Assembly: GCA_965228445.1 (NCBI GenBank)
Contig: OZ245813.1
Location: 3,224,001-3,288,000, forward strand
Reading direction: 5' to 3'
Source of the DNA: Thalassobaculum sp965228445
GTDB taxonomy: Bacteria > Pseudomonadota > Alphaproteobacteria > Thalassobaculales > Thalassobaculaceae
DNA: 64,000 nt
The first letter of the stretch is position 1. Each line of letters starts with the position of its first letter. This document shows positions 45,292 through 54,493 of this stretch, piece by piece. The translations under genes were made by a program, and so were the position numbers. Under the pieces are notes generated by a model. The model was not told the DNA's origin, made no database searches, and was given only the letters and a program-made list of their open reading frames with translations.

Positions 45292-45870
45292 TCAGTAGTA
45301 GTCGGCCATTCCGCCGGCGGCGCGCACCTCCCGGACTTCCGGGATGTAGTGGCGCAGCATGTTCTCGATGCCCATCTTGAGCGTCGCGGTGGAGCTGGGG
45401 CAGCCGGCGCAGGCACCCTGCATGGTCAGCGTGACCACACCGTCCTCATAGCCGTGGAAGACGATGTCGCCGCCGTCCATGGAGACGGCCGGACGCACGC
45501 GGGTGTCGAGCAGTTCCTTGATCTGGGAGACGACCTCCTCGTCCTCCGGCCGGACCTCGGCCTCGGCCACCTCGGCGGTGCCGTCGGACAGGATCGGCTT
45601 CCCGGCGACGAAATGCTCCATGATCACACCGAGCACCGCCGGCTTCATCAGGTACCATTCCTTGTCGTCGCGCTTGCTGACGCTGATGAAGTCGCCGGCG
45701 AGGAACACCGTGGTCACGCCATCGACCTCAAAAAGGGCGGCGGCGAGCGGCGAACCGGCTTCGGCCTCCTCCTCCGACTTGAACTCGGCGGTGCCGCTGA
45801 CCATAACGGTGCGGCCCGGCAGGAACTTCAGCGTCGCCGGATTCGGGGTCTCTTCGGTCTGAATGAACAT
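45292..45870 (-). CDS. NifU-like Fe-S scaffold (Nfu type)
   Basis: Carrier for [4Fe-4S] clusters. 192 residues: N-terminal Nfu_N domain (MFIQTEETPNPATLKFLPGR) and C-terminal NifU domain with the cluster-binding CAGCPSSTATLKMGIENML. This two-domain form is the one shared with mitochondrial NFU1. GGAGA is 8 bases before the start. Possibly cotranscribed with the Bax-like gene (68-base gap). Could supply clusters to MiaB and other Fe-S enzymes. Confidence 0.94.
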   Translation of the reverse strand: MFIQTEETPNPATLKFLPGRTVMVSGTAEFKSEEEAEAGSPLAAALFEVDGVTTVFLAGDFISVSKRDDKEWYLMKPAVLGVIMEHFVAGKPILSDGTAEVAEAEVRPEDEEVVSQIKELLDTRVRPAVSMDGGDIVFHGYEDGVVTLTMQGACAGCPSSTATLKMGIENMLRHYIPEVREVRAAGGMADYY

Positions 45871-45960
45871 GACTCATTTCTCCAGTCTGGCATCGCTCGC
45901 ACGCACGGCTTGGCCGCCGCGACGATGCCGGCAGTTGGCGCATAGTTGGGGTGCGGACCG

Positions 45961-47325
45961 ATGACGTCAAGTCAGACCCCCGACGACGGCACCGGTGCCG
46001 GGCCGGCACGAGAGGCCGATCCGATCGGGCCGTTCCACTATTCGCCGACGCTGCGGCGCATCATCGGGCCGAGTAACGAGGAGGCGCGCCACCTCGTCCG
46101 CTTTCTCGACGACGACGACGATAGCGGCCTGCCGCCGGTCGATCCGCGGCTGACACCGCTGCAGTGGATCCTGACCGTGTCCTCCGCCTACAGCTCGCGC
46201 CGCTTCCTGGCCCGCGATCTCGGCCGGCTGATGGTCGCGCGCGGCTACCCGCTGATGCGGATGACCTATTTCATCACCACCCTGCACCCGCAGGCGACCG
46301 GCACCTCGATCATCTGGTACCGCGACGTCGACGAACCGCGGCAGATGCGGGTGATGCGTGGCATGCAGCAGACCACCGCCTACAAGCAGAGCCCGATGCC
46401 GCTGATCTTCGAGGGCGCCCAGGGCATCCGCCGCCGCCTCGACATGGAGGGCGAGCAGAACGACTTCCCCATTCTCGACGACCTGCGCGAGGAGGGGGCG
46501 ACCGACTATGTCGCCATGCCGCTGGTGTTCTCCGACGGCAACATCAACTTCACCACCTGGACCGCCGACCGGCCGGGCGGCTTCAACACCGAGGAACTGC
46601 GCGAGATCTGGGAATTCATGCCGGCCCTGTCCCTGCGCATGGAGGTGCTGGAGCGCCGCGACCTGACCCGGCAGCTGCTGACCACCTATCTCGGCCGCAA
46701 CACCGGCGAGCGCATCCTGGCCGGGGAGATCGTGCGCGGCGTCGCCGAGGGCATCCGCGCCGCGGTCTGGTACACCGACATCCGCGATTTCACCGCCCTG
46801 TCCGACCGGCTCAGCCGGAACGAGATCATCGACATGCTCGACGATTATTTCGAGCGGGCGGTCCAGGCGGTGGAGGAGCGCGGCGGCGAGGTGCTGAAGT
46901 TCCTGGGCGACGGCATGCTGGCGATCTTCCCGGCCGACCCGTCCAAGGGCGAGGCGGAAGGCGACATGGCGGCCTGCCGCCTGGCGCTGACGGCCGCGCG
47001 GGATACGGTTACCCTGATGCGGACCCTCAACGACATGCGGTTTCGCCAGGACAAGCCGGCGATCAACTACGGCATCGCCCTGCATCTGGGCGAGGTCGGC
47101 TACGGCAATATCGGCGGGGCGGAGCGGCTCGACTTCACGGTGATCGGCCCGGCGGTGAACCTGGCGAACCGGATCGAGGGACTGACCCGCACCCTCGGGG
47201 TCCGGGTTCTGGCCTCGCGCGAATTCGCGCATGCGGCCGGCGAGCCGCTGACCGCGCTGGGCGGCCATCCGGTGAAGGGACTGGACCGGCCGATCGACGT
47301 CTTCACCCCGTCGGACCTTTCATGA
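45961..47325 (+). CDS. Class III adenylate cyclase with uncharacterised sensor domain
   Basis: A 454-residue soluble protein. Residues 60-230 form an N-terminal region of unknown fold (DPRLTPLQWILTVSSAYSSR, TDYVAMPLVFSDGNINFTTW), possibly a small-molecule sensor, as also seen in other alphaproteobacterial cyclases. The catalytic domain (about 265-440) has both metal Asp residues (YTDIRDFTALSDRL, Asp273; LKFLGDGMLAIFP, Asp317), adenine-specifying Lys313 and Asp391 (RLDFTVIG), and the transition-state Asn400 and Arg404 (NLANR). The complete set supports cAMP production. It precedes a MurJ-like gene by 10 bases, so the two are probably cotranscribed. Confidence 0.9.
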   Translation: MTSSQTPDDGTGAGPAREADPIGPFHYSPTLRRIIGPSNEEARHLVRFLDDDDDSGLPPVDPRLTPLQWILTVSSAYSSRRFLARDLGRLMVARGYPLMRMTYFITTLHPQATGTSIIWYRDVDEPRQMRVMRGMQQTTAYKQSPMPLIFEGAQGIRRRLDMEGEQNDFPILDDLREEGATDYVAMPLVFSDGNINFTTWTADRPGGFNTEELREIWEFMPALSLRMEVLERRDLTRQLLTTYLGRNTGERILAGEIVRGVAEGIRAAVWYTDIRDFTALSDRLSRNEIIDMLDDYFERAVQAVEERGGEVLKFLGDGMLAIFPADPSKGEAEGDMAACRLALTAARDTVTLMRTLNDMRFRQDKPAINYGIALHLGEVGYGNIGGAERLDFTVIGPAVNLANRIEGLTRTLGVRVLASREFAHAAGEPLTALGGHPVKGLDRPIDVFTPSDLS

Positions 47326-47335
47326 GACCCATGCC

Positions 47336-48685
47336 ATGAGTCCCGCCGACGAGACGCCGGCGGGGTCCGGGATGGACGACCGGGCCATCGCCCGGGCCGG
47401 GGCGACCATCGCGATCCTGTCCGTCGTCGCCAAATCCTCCGCCTTCCTGCGCGAGGCGGTGATCGCGATGATCTACGGACGCGGGCCGGAGGTGGACGCC
47501 TTCTTCGTCGCCCTCGCCCTGCCGGTCTTCCTTGTGCAGATCGTCGCCGGATCGTTCCAGATCGCCGCGATCCCGGCGCTGCTCGCCGCAAGGCGCGGCG
47601 GCGACCGACGGCGGGCGGCCGCGCTCGCCACCACCGGCGGCGGAACCGTCGCCGCGGTGATCGCCGCCAGCGCCGTTCTCTGCGCCGCCTTCGCCCCGCT
47701 CTACCTGCCCGCCGTGGCCCCCGACTATTCGCCGCACACGGTCGCGCTCGCCGCCGACATGCTGTGGATCATGACGCTGTTCGCGATCACCGGCGGGCTG
47801 GCCTATGCCGGCGGAGCGATCCTCACCGCCGAGCGGCGCTTCGCCCTGCCGGCGATCGCCCCGGTGCTGACCCCGCTCGCCATGGCGCTGCTGCTGATCG
47901 CCTTCCGCGACAGCCTGGGCGTGTCGGCCCTGGCCTGGGGGGCGGTGGTCGGGACGGTGGCCGAGGCGGTGATCGTGCTGACCGCGGCGCGTCGGCTGGG
48001 ATACCGGCCGTCCTTCGCCGCCAGCCGGGCCGATCTCGCCGACCTGCTGCGGCGCTGGGGACCGCTGTTCCTGGCGACCCTGCTGCTCTCGGGCGCCGGG
48101 CTGATCGACCAGCTCATGGCCGCGTCGCTCGGCGAGGGCGCGGCCTCGGCCCTGGGTTACGGCGCCAAGCTGGTGCTGGCGGGCCTGCACGTGGTGACGA
48201 CGGCGCTCGGCATCTCGGTCCTGCCGGCCTATGCGGAGAACGCCCTGGAGGACCCGGCGCGGCTGGTCTCCAGACTTAAACGGCATCTGGTCGCGGTGAT
48301 CCTGCTGGCCCTTCCGGGGGTCGGGATCGCCTGGCTGCTGTCGGAGCCGGTGATCGCCCTGCTGTACCAGCGCGGCGCCTTCACCGCCGAGGACACGCGG
48401 CTGGTCGCCCATGTGCTGAGCGCCTATGCCACCCAGCTCCCGGCCTTCGCGGCGGTGGTGATCCTGGTGCGCGCGGCCGCCGTGCTCAATCTCGGCGGGG
48501 TCATTCCGGTCGCCGCGGCGTTCAACATCGTGCTGACCATCGCGTTGAACGCGTTGTTCATGCGGTATTGGGGGGTGATCGGGATCGCGCTGGCGACCGC
48601 CCCCGCCTTCGCGATGACGGGAGCGGTGCTGTATCTCGGGATCCTGCGCGACCATCGGCGCAGGATCGCGGCCGGCAAGACGTAG
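47336..48685 (+). CDS. MurJ-like (MVF family) flippase, second copy
   Basis: A 449-residue inner-membrane protein with about 12-13 helices. The MVF pattern is clear: VVAKSSAFLREAVIAMIYG followed by RGPEVDAFFVALALP, and ALLYQRGAFTAEDTRLVAHV (compare VLFQRGAFSASDGVE in the murJ at 49838). It lacks about 65 residues relative to that MurJ. Such shorter paralogues are often encoded with polysaccharide genes, but here it follows a class III cyclase. It may flip lipid II or another polyprenyl-linked substrate. Substrate unknown. Confidence 0.82.
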   Translation: MSPADETPAGSGMDDRAIARAGATIAILSVVAKSSAFLREAVIAMIYGRGPEVDAFFVALALPVFLVQIVAGSFQIAAIPALLAARRGGDRRRAAALATTGGGTVAAVIAASAVLCAAFAPLYLPAVAPDYSPHTVALAADMLWIMTLFAITGGLAYAGGAILTAERRFALPAIAPVLTPLAMALLLIAFRDSLGVSALAWGAVVGTVAEAVIVLTAARRLGYRPSFAASRADLADLLRRWGPLFLATLLLSGAGLIDQLMAASLGEGAASALGYGAKLVLAGLHVVTTALGISVLPAYAENALEDPARLVSRLKRHLVAVILLALPGVGIAWLLSEPVIALLYQRGAFTAEDTRLVAHVLSAYATQLPAFAAVVILVRAAAVLNLGGVIPVAAAFNIVLTIALNALFMRYWGVIGIALATAPAFAMTGAVLYLGILRDHRRRIAAGKT

Positions 48686-48696
48686 GGCCGTGTGAG

Positions 48697-49701
48697 TTAC
48701 GGTCGCAGGAAACCGACCGTGTCGTAGACCTCGTCGACGATCGGCTTGGCCAGGGTGCGCGCGCGGTCGCCGCCCTTGGCCAGCACGCCGTCGATATAGG
48801 CGGGGTCGGCCATCAGCCTCTGCAGCTCGGCGCCGATCGGGCCGAGCACGTCCACCGCCAGTTCCGACAGGGCCGGCTTGAACTTGCCGAAGCCCTGGCC
48901 GCCGTATTCGGCCAGCACCTGGTCCACCGAGCTGTCGGCCAGCGCGGCATAGATCGTCACCAGGTTGCGCGCCTCGGCCCGCTCGGCCAGGCCCGCCGCC
49001 TCGCTCGGCAGCGGCTCCGGGTCGGTCTTCGCCTTCTTGATCTTGTTGGCGATGGTGTCGGCGTCGTCGGTCATGTTGATGCGCGACATGTCGGAGGCGT
49101 CCGACTTGCTCATCTTCTTCGTGCCGTCGCGCAGGCTCATGACCCGGGTCGCGGCGCCCAGGATCTGCGGCTCCGGCAGCGGGAAGAACTCGACCCCGAA
49201 CATGGAGTTGTAGGCCTGGGCGATGTCGCGGGCGAGCTCCAGGTGCTGCTTCTGGTCGTCGCCGACCGGCACATGGGTGCCCTTATAGGCCAGGATGTCG
49301 GCGGCCATCAGCACCGGATACCACCACAGGCCGGTGGTCGCGTTGTCACGGTCCTTGCCCGCCTTGTCCTTGAATTGGGTCATGCGGTTCAGCCAGCCGA
49401 CCCGCGCCACGCAGCCGAGCACCCAGGCGAGCCGCACATGCTCGGCCACCTGGGACTGGTTGAACAGGATGCTGTCCGTCGGGTCGATGCCGGCGGCGAT
49501 CAGGCTGGCGGCCACCTCGCGGGTCGCCTGCTTCAGCTCGGCCGGGTCCTGCGGGATGGTGATCGCGTGCTGGTCGACCACGCAGAAGATGCACTCGTAG
49601 GATTTCTCGCCCTGGAGCGCCACCCAGTTCCGGATCGCCCCGAGATAGTTGCCCAGGGTCAGGTTACCGGTCGGCTGAATGCCGGAGAAGATGCGTCTCA
49701 T
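48697..49701 (-). CDS. trpS: Tryptophanyl-tRNA synthetase
   Basis: Class I synthetase charging tRNA-Trp. 334 residues from the start chosen here. FSGIQPTGNLTLGNYLGAIR carries the HIGH-like signature (TLGN) and TKKMSKSDASD carries KMSKS. An ATG at 49719, six codons upstream, is possible; neither has a convincing Shine-Dalgarno. Lies downstream of murJ on the same strand (gap 136 bases). Confidence 0.95.
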   Translation of the reverse strand: MRRIFSGIQPTGNLTLGNYLGAIRNWVALQGEKSYECIFCVVDQHAITIPQDPAELKQATREVAASLIAAGIDPTDSILFNQSQVAEHVRLAWVLGCVARVGWLNRMTQFKDKAGKDRDNATTGLWWYPVLMAADILAYKGTHVPVGDDQKQHLELARDIAQAYNSMFGVEFFPLPEPQILGAATRVMSLRDGTKKMSKSDASDMSRINMTDDADTIANKIKKAKTDPEPLPSEAAGLAERAEARNLVTIYAALADSSVDQVLAEYGGQGFGKFKPALSELAVDVLGPIGAELQRLMADPAYIDGVLAKGGDRARTLAKPIVDEVYDTVGFLRP

Positions 49702-49837
49702 GGATCGGGGACTCGCCATCGGCTAGGGTGCATCGGTGAAGTCGGTCTCCGGGCGTCCGGAGACGTCCGTGGCCGGTTTATCCCCGGCCCACGCCCGCAA
49801 ATCAAGCATCCGAGGTGTCCTGCGGTGCCGAGAACGC

Positions 49838-51382
49838 TCAGCCCGCCCGGCGCATGGCGGCGAAGTCGCGGGGATGGGCGGCCTTCAGCAGCAGGCAGGC
49901 GGCGGCATAGACCGCGAGACCCGCGAGGACGAGTCCGGCCAGGGCCCCGACCCGTGCGGCCGTGGCGCCGGCGAGCCAGGGCGCCAGCCAGTCCGCCAGG
50001 AACCAGAGGGCCGCGGCCATGAGCGCCGCCGACAGGACGATCTTCGGCGCCCGGCCAAGCAGCCGCGCATCCAGGGCCAGATGCCCGCGCCGGTACAGCA
50101 GGGTGGCGAGCAGGGTGGCGTTCAGCCAGGACGAGATCACCGTCGAGAGCGCGATGCCGACCTGCTCGAACATCGGCAGCAGCACCGCGTTGCAGGCGAG
50201 GTTCGCGACCACCGCGACGGCGGCGACCTTGACCGGGGTGGCGGTGTCCTGGCGGGCGAAGAAACCGGGCTGGAACACCTTGATCAGCACGAAGGCGGGC
50301 AGGCCGGCGGCATAGGCCGCCAGGGTCAGCGCCGTCTCGACCCCGTCCGAAGCGGAGAACGCCCCGCGCTGGAACAGCACGGTGATCAGCGGATCGGCGA
50401 TCACGGCAATGGCGAAGGCGGCCGGCACGGTCAGCAGCAGGCCGATCTCCAGCGCCCGGTTCTGGGTCCAGATCGCGGCCCCGGTCTCGCCGGCGCGGAC
50501 CTGGCGCGACAGCATGGGCAGCAGGGCGGTGCCGATCGCCACGCCGACCACGCCCAGGGGAAGCTGCACCACCCGGTCGGCGTAATACAGGTAGGACACC
50601 GAGCCCGCCGGCAGCAGCGAGGCCAGCAGGATGCCGATGAAGGCGTTGACCTGCACCACGCCGGCGCCCAGGGCGGCCGGGGCGATCAGCACCAGCAGCC
50701 GCTTCACCTCGGGCGTCAGGCGCGGCCGCACCAGCGGCGGCAGCGCGCCCTCGCGGCGGCAGGCCACGGCGACGAACAGGGCCTGGGCGGCCCCGGCCAC
50801 CAGCACGCCCCAGGCGAGCACGTGGCCCGGCGTCTCCAGCAGGCCGGCGGCGAGGGTCAGGGCGGCGATCAGGATCAGGTTCAGCAGGATCGGTGCGGCG
50901 GCCATCGCCCAGAACCGGCCCAGGCTGTTCAGCATCCCGCCCCACAGCGCCACCAGCGAGATCAGCGGCAGGTAGGGGAAGGTGATCCGGGTCAGCTCCA
51001 CCGCCAGGTCGTAGCGCGGGTCGTCGCCACCGAAGCCGGGGGCGAGCAGCAGGATCACGCCGGGCATGGCGATCTCGGCCACCGCCAGGAGGATCAGCAG
51101 GACCAGCAGCAGCACCGACTGGACCTGGCCGGCGAAGGCGACGGCGGCCTGCTGGCTCCGGGTCTCGACCATGCCGGCGAACATCGGCACGAAGGCGACG
51201 GTCAGCGCCCCCTCGCCGGTGAGCCGGCGGAAGAAGTTGGGGATCTGGAAGGCGACGAAGAAGGCGTCGGCGATCGGTCCGGCCCCGACCACGGCGGCGA
51301 TCAGCATGTCGCGCACGAACCCAGTCACCCGGCTGATCATGGTGTAGCCGCCGACGGTGGCGATGGCGCGGGCGAGGTTCAT
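49838..51382 (-). CDS. murJ: Lipid II flippase MurJ
   Basis: Moves the peptidoglycan precursor lipid II across the inner membrane. 514 residues and 14 predicted helices, normal for MurJ. MISRVTGFVRDMLIAAVVGA, ADAFFVAFQIPNFFRRLTGE (essential Arg residues), then SYLYYADRVVQLPLGVVGVA are characteristic. The glnD-murJ-trpS order on one strand is conserved in Alphaproteobacteria. The paralogue at 47336 lies just past trpS on the other strand. Confidence 0.94.
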   Translation of the reverse strand: MNLARAIATVGGYTMISRVTGFVRDMLIAAVVGAGPIADAFFVAFQIPNFFRRLTGEGALTVAFVPMFAGMVETRSQQAAVAFAGQVQSVLLLVLLILLAVAEIAMPGVILLLAPGFGGDDPRYDLAVELTRITFPYLPLISLVALWGGMLNSLGRFWAMAAAPILLNLILIAALTLAAGLLETPGHVLAWGVLVAGAAQALFVAVACRREGALPPLVRPRLTPEVKRLLVLIAPAALGAGVVQVNAFIGILLASLLPAGSVSYLYYADRVVQLPLGVVGVAIGTALLPMLSRQVRAGETGAAIWTQNRALEIGLLLTVPAAFAIAVIADPLITVLFQRGAFSASDGVETALTLAAYAAGLPAFVLIKVFQPGFFARQDTATPVKVAAVAVVANLACNAVLLPMFEQVGIALSTVISSWLNATLLATLLYRRGHLALDARLLGRAPKIVLSAALMAAALWFLADWLAPWLAGATAARVGALAGLVLAGLAVYAAACLLLKAAHPRDFAAMRRAG

Positions 51383-51435
51383 GGCGGATGGATGTACGTG
51401 ATTCTCGGCGGCGCGCCTATGGCCGGTCTGCGGCC

Positions 51436-51555
51436 CCCTTCGACACGCCCCTGCGGGACTGCTCAGGATGAAGTCAAAAAAGCTGTGTGATTCACATCAA
51501 CATAAAGGACCTCACCCTGAGCAGGAGCGCAGCGACGTGTCGAAGGGCGGCTCCC
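51436..51555. repeat. Dispersed repeat (family C), second locus
   Basis: Left arm CCTTCGACACGCCCCTGCGG then GACTGCTCAGGATGA (51437-51475) and right arm CCTCACCCTGAGCAGGAGCG ... GTGTCGAAGGGCGGCTCCC (51510-51555) match the arms at 19352 and 19579. The 35-base centre is AT-rich (AAAAAAGCTGTGTGATTCAC) and unlike the centre of the first copy. It fills the murJ-glnD gap. Confidence 0.7.
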
Positions 51556-51563
51556 AGCCGTTG

Positions 51564-54395
51564 CTACTTCGCCTTCTCCTCCGCCTTGACCCCGAGCGAT
51601 TCCAGCAGGGCGCCGCGGATTTCGTCGAGTTTGCGCGCGCTGTCGATCTTCAGGCCGAAGACGTCCTTCACGTAGAACACGTCGACGAACCGCTCCCCGT
51701 AGGTCGAGACCGTGGCGGAGTGGATCTGCACGCCGACCCGGGCCAGGGCGCGGGTCATGCGGTGCAGCACGCCCGGCTCGTCATGGGCGTTCACCTCGAT
51801 CACCGTGTGGGTGACGCTGGCCTTCTGGTCGATCAGGACGCGCGGCGGCACCTTCATCGCCCGGGTGCGGCGGGCCCCCAGCGTGCCCTTCTTGTCGAGC
51901 TGCTCCTCCAGCCGCAGGCTGCCGTCCAGCGTCCGCTCGATCGCCGAGGCCAGACGGGCCAGACGGTCGGAACGGTCGAACATCTGCCGCTTGTCGTCCT
52001 GGATCATGAAGGTGTCGATCGCCATGCCGTCGGCCAGGGTGACGATGCGGGCGTCGACGATGTTCGCCCCGACCGAGGACATCGCCCCGGCGATCCGGGA
52101 GAACAGGCCGGGATGGTCGGCGGCATAGACCGTGACCTCGGTCACCTCGCGGTCCGGGTCCAGACGATGCTCGACCACCAGCCGCGCGTCCGAGGCCTGG
52201 GCACGGCGCACCAGCCAGGCATGCCGCACCAGCGTTTCGGTATCGAAACCAAGCCAGTACGGGTCGTAGCCCAGGGCCAGATGGGACTCGACCTCCGCCT
52301 CGGTCCAGCCGACGAGCTGTTCGGCCACCAGCTTCTTGGCGGCCGCCACCCGCGCGCCGGTCTTGGTCGGCGAGGTGCCGCCGGTCAGCATCTCGTCGGT
52401 CGCGTAGTACAGGTCGCGCAGCAACTGGGCCTTCCAGCCGTTCCAGACATGCGGGCCGACGCCGCGGATATCGGCCACGGTCATCACCAGCAGCAGGCGC
52501 AGCCGCTCCGGCGACTGCACGATGCGGGCGAAGTCCTCCACCGTCTTCGGGTCGTGGATGTCGCGCTTGAAGGCGGTGTCCGACATCAGCAGGTGCCAGC
52601 GCACCAGCCAGGCGACCGTGTCGGTCTCCTCCTCGGTCAGCCCGAGCCGCGGACAGACGCGCCGCGCCACCCGCTCGCCCAGGATCGAGTGGTTGCCGCC
52701 GCGGCCCTTGGCGATGTCGTGCAGGAACAGCGCCACGTAGAGCGCCCGGCGCGACAGGATCTTGTGCACCACGTCGGTGGCGATCGGCGCCACCTCCTTC
52801 AGTTCGCCCTGCTGGATCGCGTGCAGCACCCCGAGGCAGACCAGCGTGTGCTCGTCCACCGTGTAGGTGTGGTACATGTCGAACTGCATCTGCGCGACCA
52901 CGCGGCCGAAATCCGGCACGAACTTGCCGAGCACCCGGGCCTCGCTCATGCGCCGCAGGATGCGCTCCGGTCCCTTCGGGCTGCTCAGGATCTCCACGAA
53001 CAGCCGGTTCGCCTCCGGATCGCGCCGCAGGTCGGCGTTGATCAGATGCTGGTTCTGGGTGATCACCCGCAGGGCGTGCGGGTGGATCATCAGGTCGCGG
53101 AAGTGGCTGTCGTGGAACAGCCGGATCAGGTTGACCGGATCGCGCTCGAAGGCGTTGTCGTCGATCACGGTGATGCGGTCGCCCTCGACCCGGAAGTCGC
53201 CGAAACGCTGCTCGCTGAACATCTTGGGCAGCCGGAACCGGCGGCGGCGTCGCTTGTACTCCGCCTCGATCGCCGCGCAGAAGATGCGGGTGAGGTCGCC
53301 CACGTCCTTTGCGGTCAGATAATAGTGCTTCATGAAGCGCTCGACCGCGATCGCCCCGGCCCGGTCGGTATAACCGAGCCGCTCGGCGATCACCGGCTGC
53401 ACGTCGAAGGTCAGCCGCTCCTCCGGCCGGCCGGTCAGGTAATGCAGGTGGCAGCGGATGGTCCACAGCCGCTTCTGCGCCTGCGCGAAGCGCCGCGCCT
53501 CGGCCAGATCCAGCACTCCGCGCGGCACCAGCTCGGCCACGTCGTCGATCCGGTAGACGTATTTCGAGATCCAGAACAGGGTGTGCAGGTCGCGCAAGCC
53601 CCCCTTGCCGTCCTTGATATTCGGTTCGACAACGTAACGGCTGTCGCCCATGCGCCGGTGCCGGTTGTCGGATTCCTGGAGCTTCTGCTCGACGAACTCC
53701 AGCGGCGAGCCGGTGGCGATATCGGCCAGAAACTTCTCGCGCATCTCCTCGTAGAGCGCGTCGTCGCCCCACAGAAAGCGGGATTCCAGCATCGCCGTGC
53801 GGATCGTGATGTCGGCATGGGACTGGCGGATGCATTCGGCCACCGACCGGGTGGAGTGGCCGACCTTCAGCCCGAGATCCCAGAGCAGGTAGAGCATGTA
53901 CTCCACGATCTGCTCGCAGCGCGCGGTCTGCTTGTAGGGCAGCAGGAACAGCAGGTCGATGTCGGACTGCGGCGCCAGCTCGCCCCGTCCGTAGCCGCCG
54001 ACCGCGGTGACGGCGATGCGCTCCGAGGTGGTCGGGTTGGTGGCCGGGAACTCGTGCTCGGCGGCATGGTCGGCGATGACGCCGATGATCCGGTCCATCA
54101 GCCAGGCCCGGCCGCGCACGCAGGCCGCACCGTCATTGGTCGCCTCGAGCCGGCGGCGGATCTCGCCGGTGGCGTCGGCCAGCGCCGCTTTCAGCAGATC
54201 CAGGATGGCGCCGCGCCGGAAGGTGGCGTCCTTCAGGTCGGCGGCCGTCTCCTCGATTTCGGCGGCCAGGGCCGGAACGTCGCAGATCGCCTTGCGGTTG
54301 GGGACCCGTTTGCCCAGCACGGCGAGCTCGACCTGCGGCGAGCTGCGCTCGCGGGCTGCGTCGGTACGGGTCTCGGCCTCGGCAATAGCGGCCAC
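51564..54395 (-). CDS. glnD: Bifunctional PII uridylyltransferase/uridylyl-removing enzyme
   Basis: Nitrogen sensor that adds or removes UMP on PII proteins according to glutamine. 943 residues: nucleotidyltransferase domain (GGYGRGELAPQSDIDLLFLL, catalytic Asp pair), GlnD-type helical linker, HD domain (DEHTLVCLGVLHAI; LFLHDIAKGRGGNHSILG) and two C-terminal ACT domains (DHPGLFSRIAGAMSSVGANI; HDEPGVLHRMTRALARVGVQ). I place the start at a GTG (54395), because AAGGAGG lies 5 bases upstream; a longer frame to 54482 would overlap the divergent oxidoreductase control region. Confidence 0.95.
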   Translation of the reverse strand: MAAIAEAETRTDAARERSSPQVELAVLGKRVPNRKAICDVPALAAEIEETAADLKDATFRRGAILDLLKAALADATGEIRRRLEATNDGAACVRGRAWLMDRIIGVIADHAAEHEFPATNPTTSERIAVTAVGGYGRGELAPQSDIDLLFLLPYKQTARCEQIVEYMLYLLWDLGLKVGHSTRSVAECIRQSHADITIRTAMLESRFLWGDDALYEEMREKFLADIATGSPLEFVEQKLQESDNRHRRMGDSRYVVEPNIKDGKGGLRDLHTLFWISKYVYRIDDVAELVPRGVLDLAEARRFAQAQKRLWTIRCHLHYLTGRPEERLTFDVQPVIAERLGYTDRAGAIAVERFMKHYYLTAKDVGDLTRIFCAAIEAEYKRRRRRFRLPKMFSEQRFGDFRVEGDRITVIDDNAFERDPVNLIRLFHDSHFRDLMIHPHALRVITQNQHLINADLRRDPEANRLFVEILSSPKGPERILRRMSEARVLGKFVPDFGRVVAQMQFDMYHTYTVDEHTLVCLGVLHAIQQGELKEVAPIATDVVHKILSRRALYVALFLHDIAKGRGGNHSILGERVARRVCPRLGLTEEETDTVAWLVRWHLLMSDTAFKRDIHDPKTVEDFARIVQSPERLRLLLVMTVADIRGVGPHVWNGWKAQLLRDLYYATDEMLTGGTSPTKTGARVAAAKKLVAEQLVGWTEAEVESHLALGYDPYWLGFDTETLVRHAWLVRRAQASDARLVVEHRLDPDREVTEVTVYAADHPGLFSRIAGAMSSVGANIVDARIVTLADGMAIDTFMIQDDKRQMFDRSDRLARLASAIERTLDGSLRLEEQLDKKGTLGARRTRAMKVPPRVLIDQKASVTHTVIEVNAHDEPGVLHRMTRALARVGVQIHSATVSTYGERFVDVFYVKDVFGLKIDSARKLDEIRGALLESLGVKAEEKAK

Positions 54396-54493
54396 GAAAG
54401 CCTCCTTTTCAGTCGCGCCGACTATACGCGCCCCTTGTCCGGCCGTCACGGATGCCTGAGGCTCCCGACCTGAACCAGGCACGGGAGCGACGC

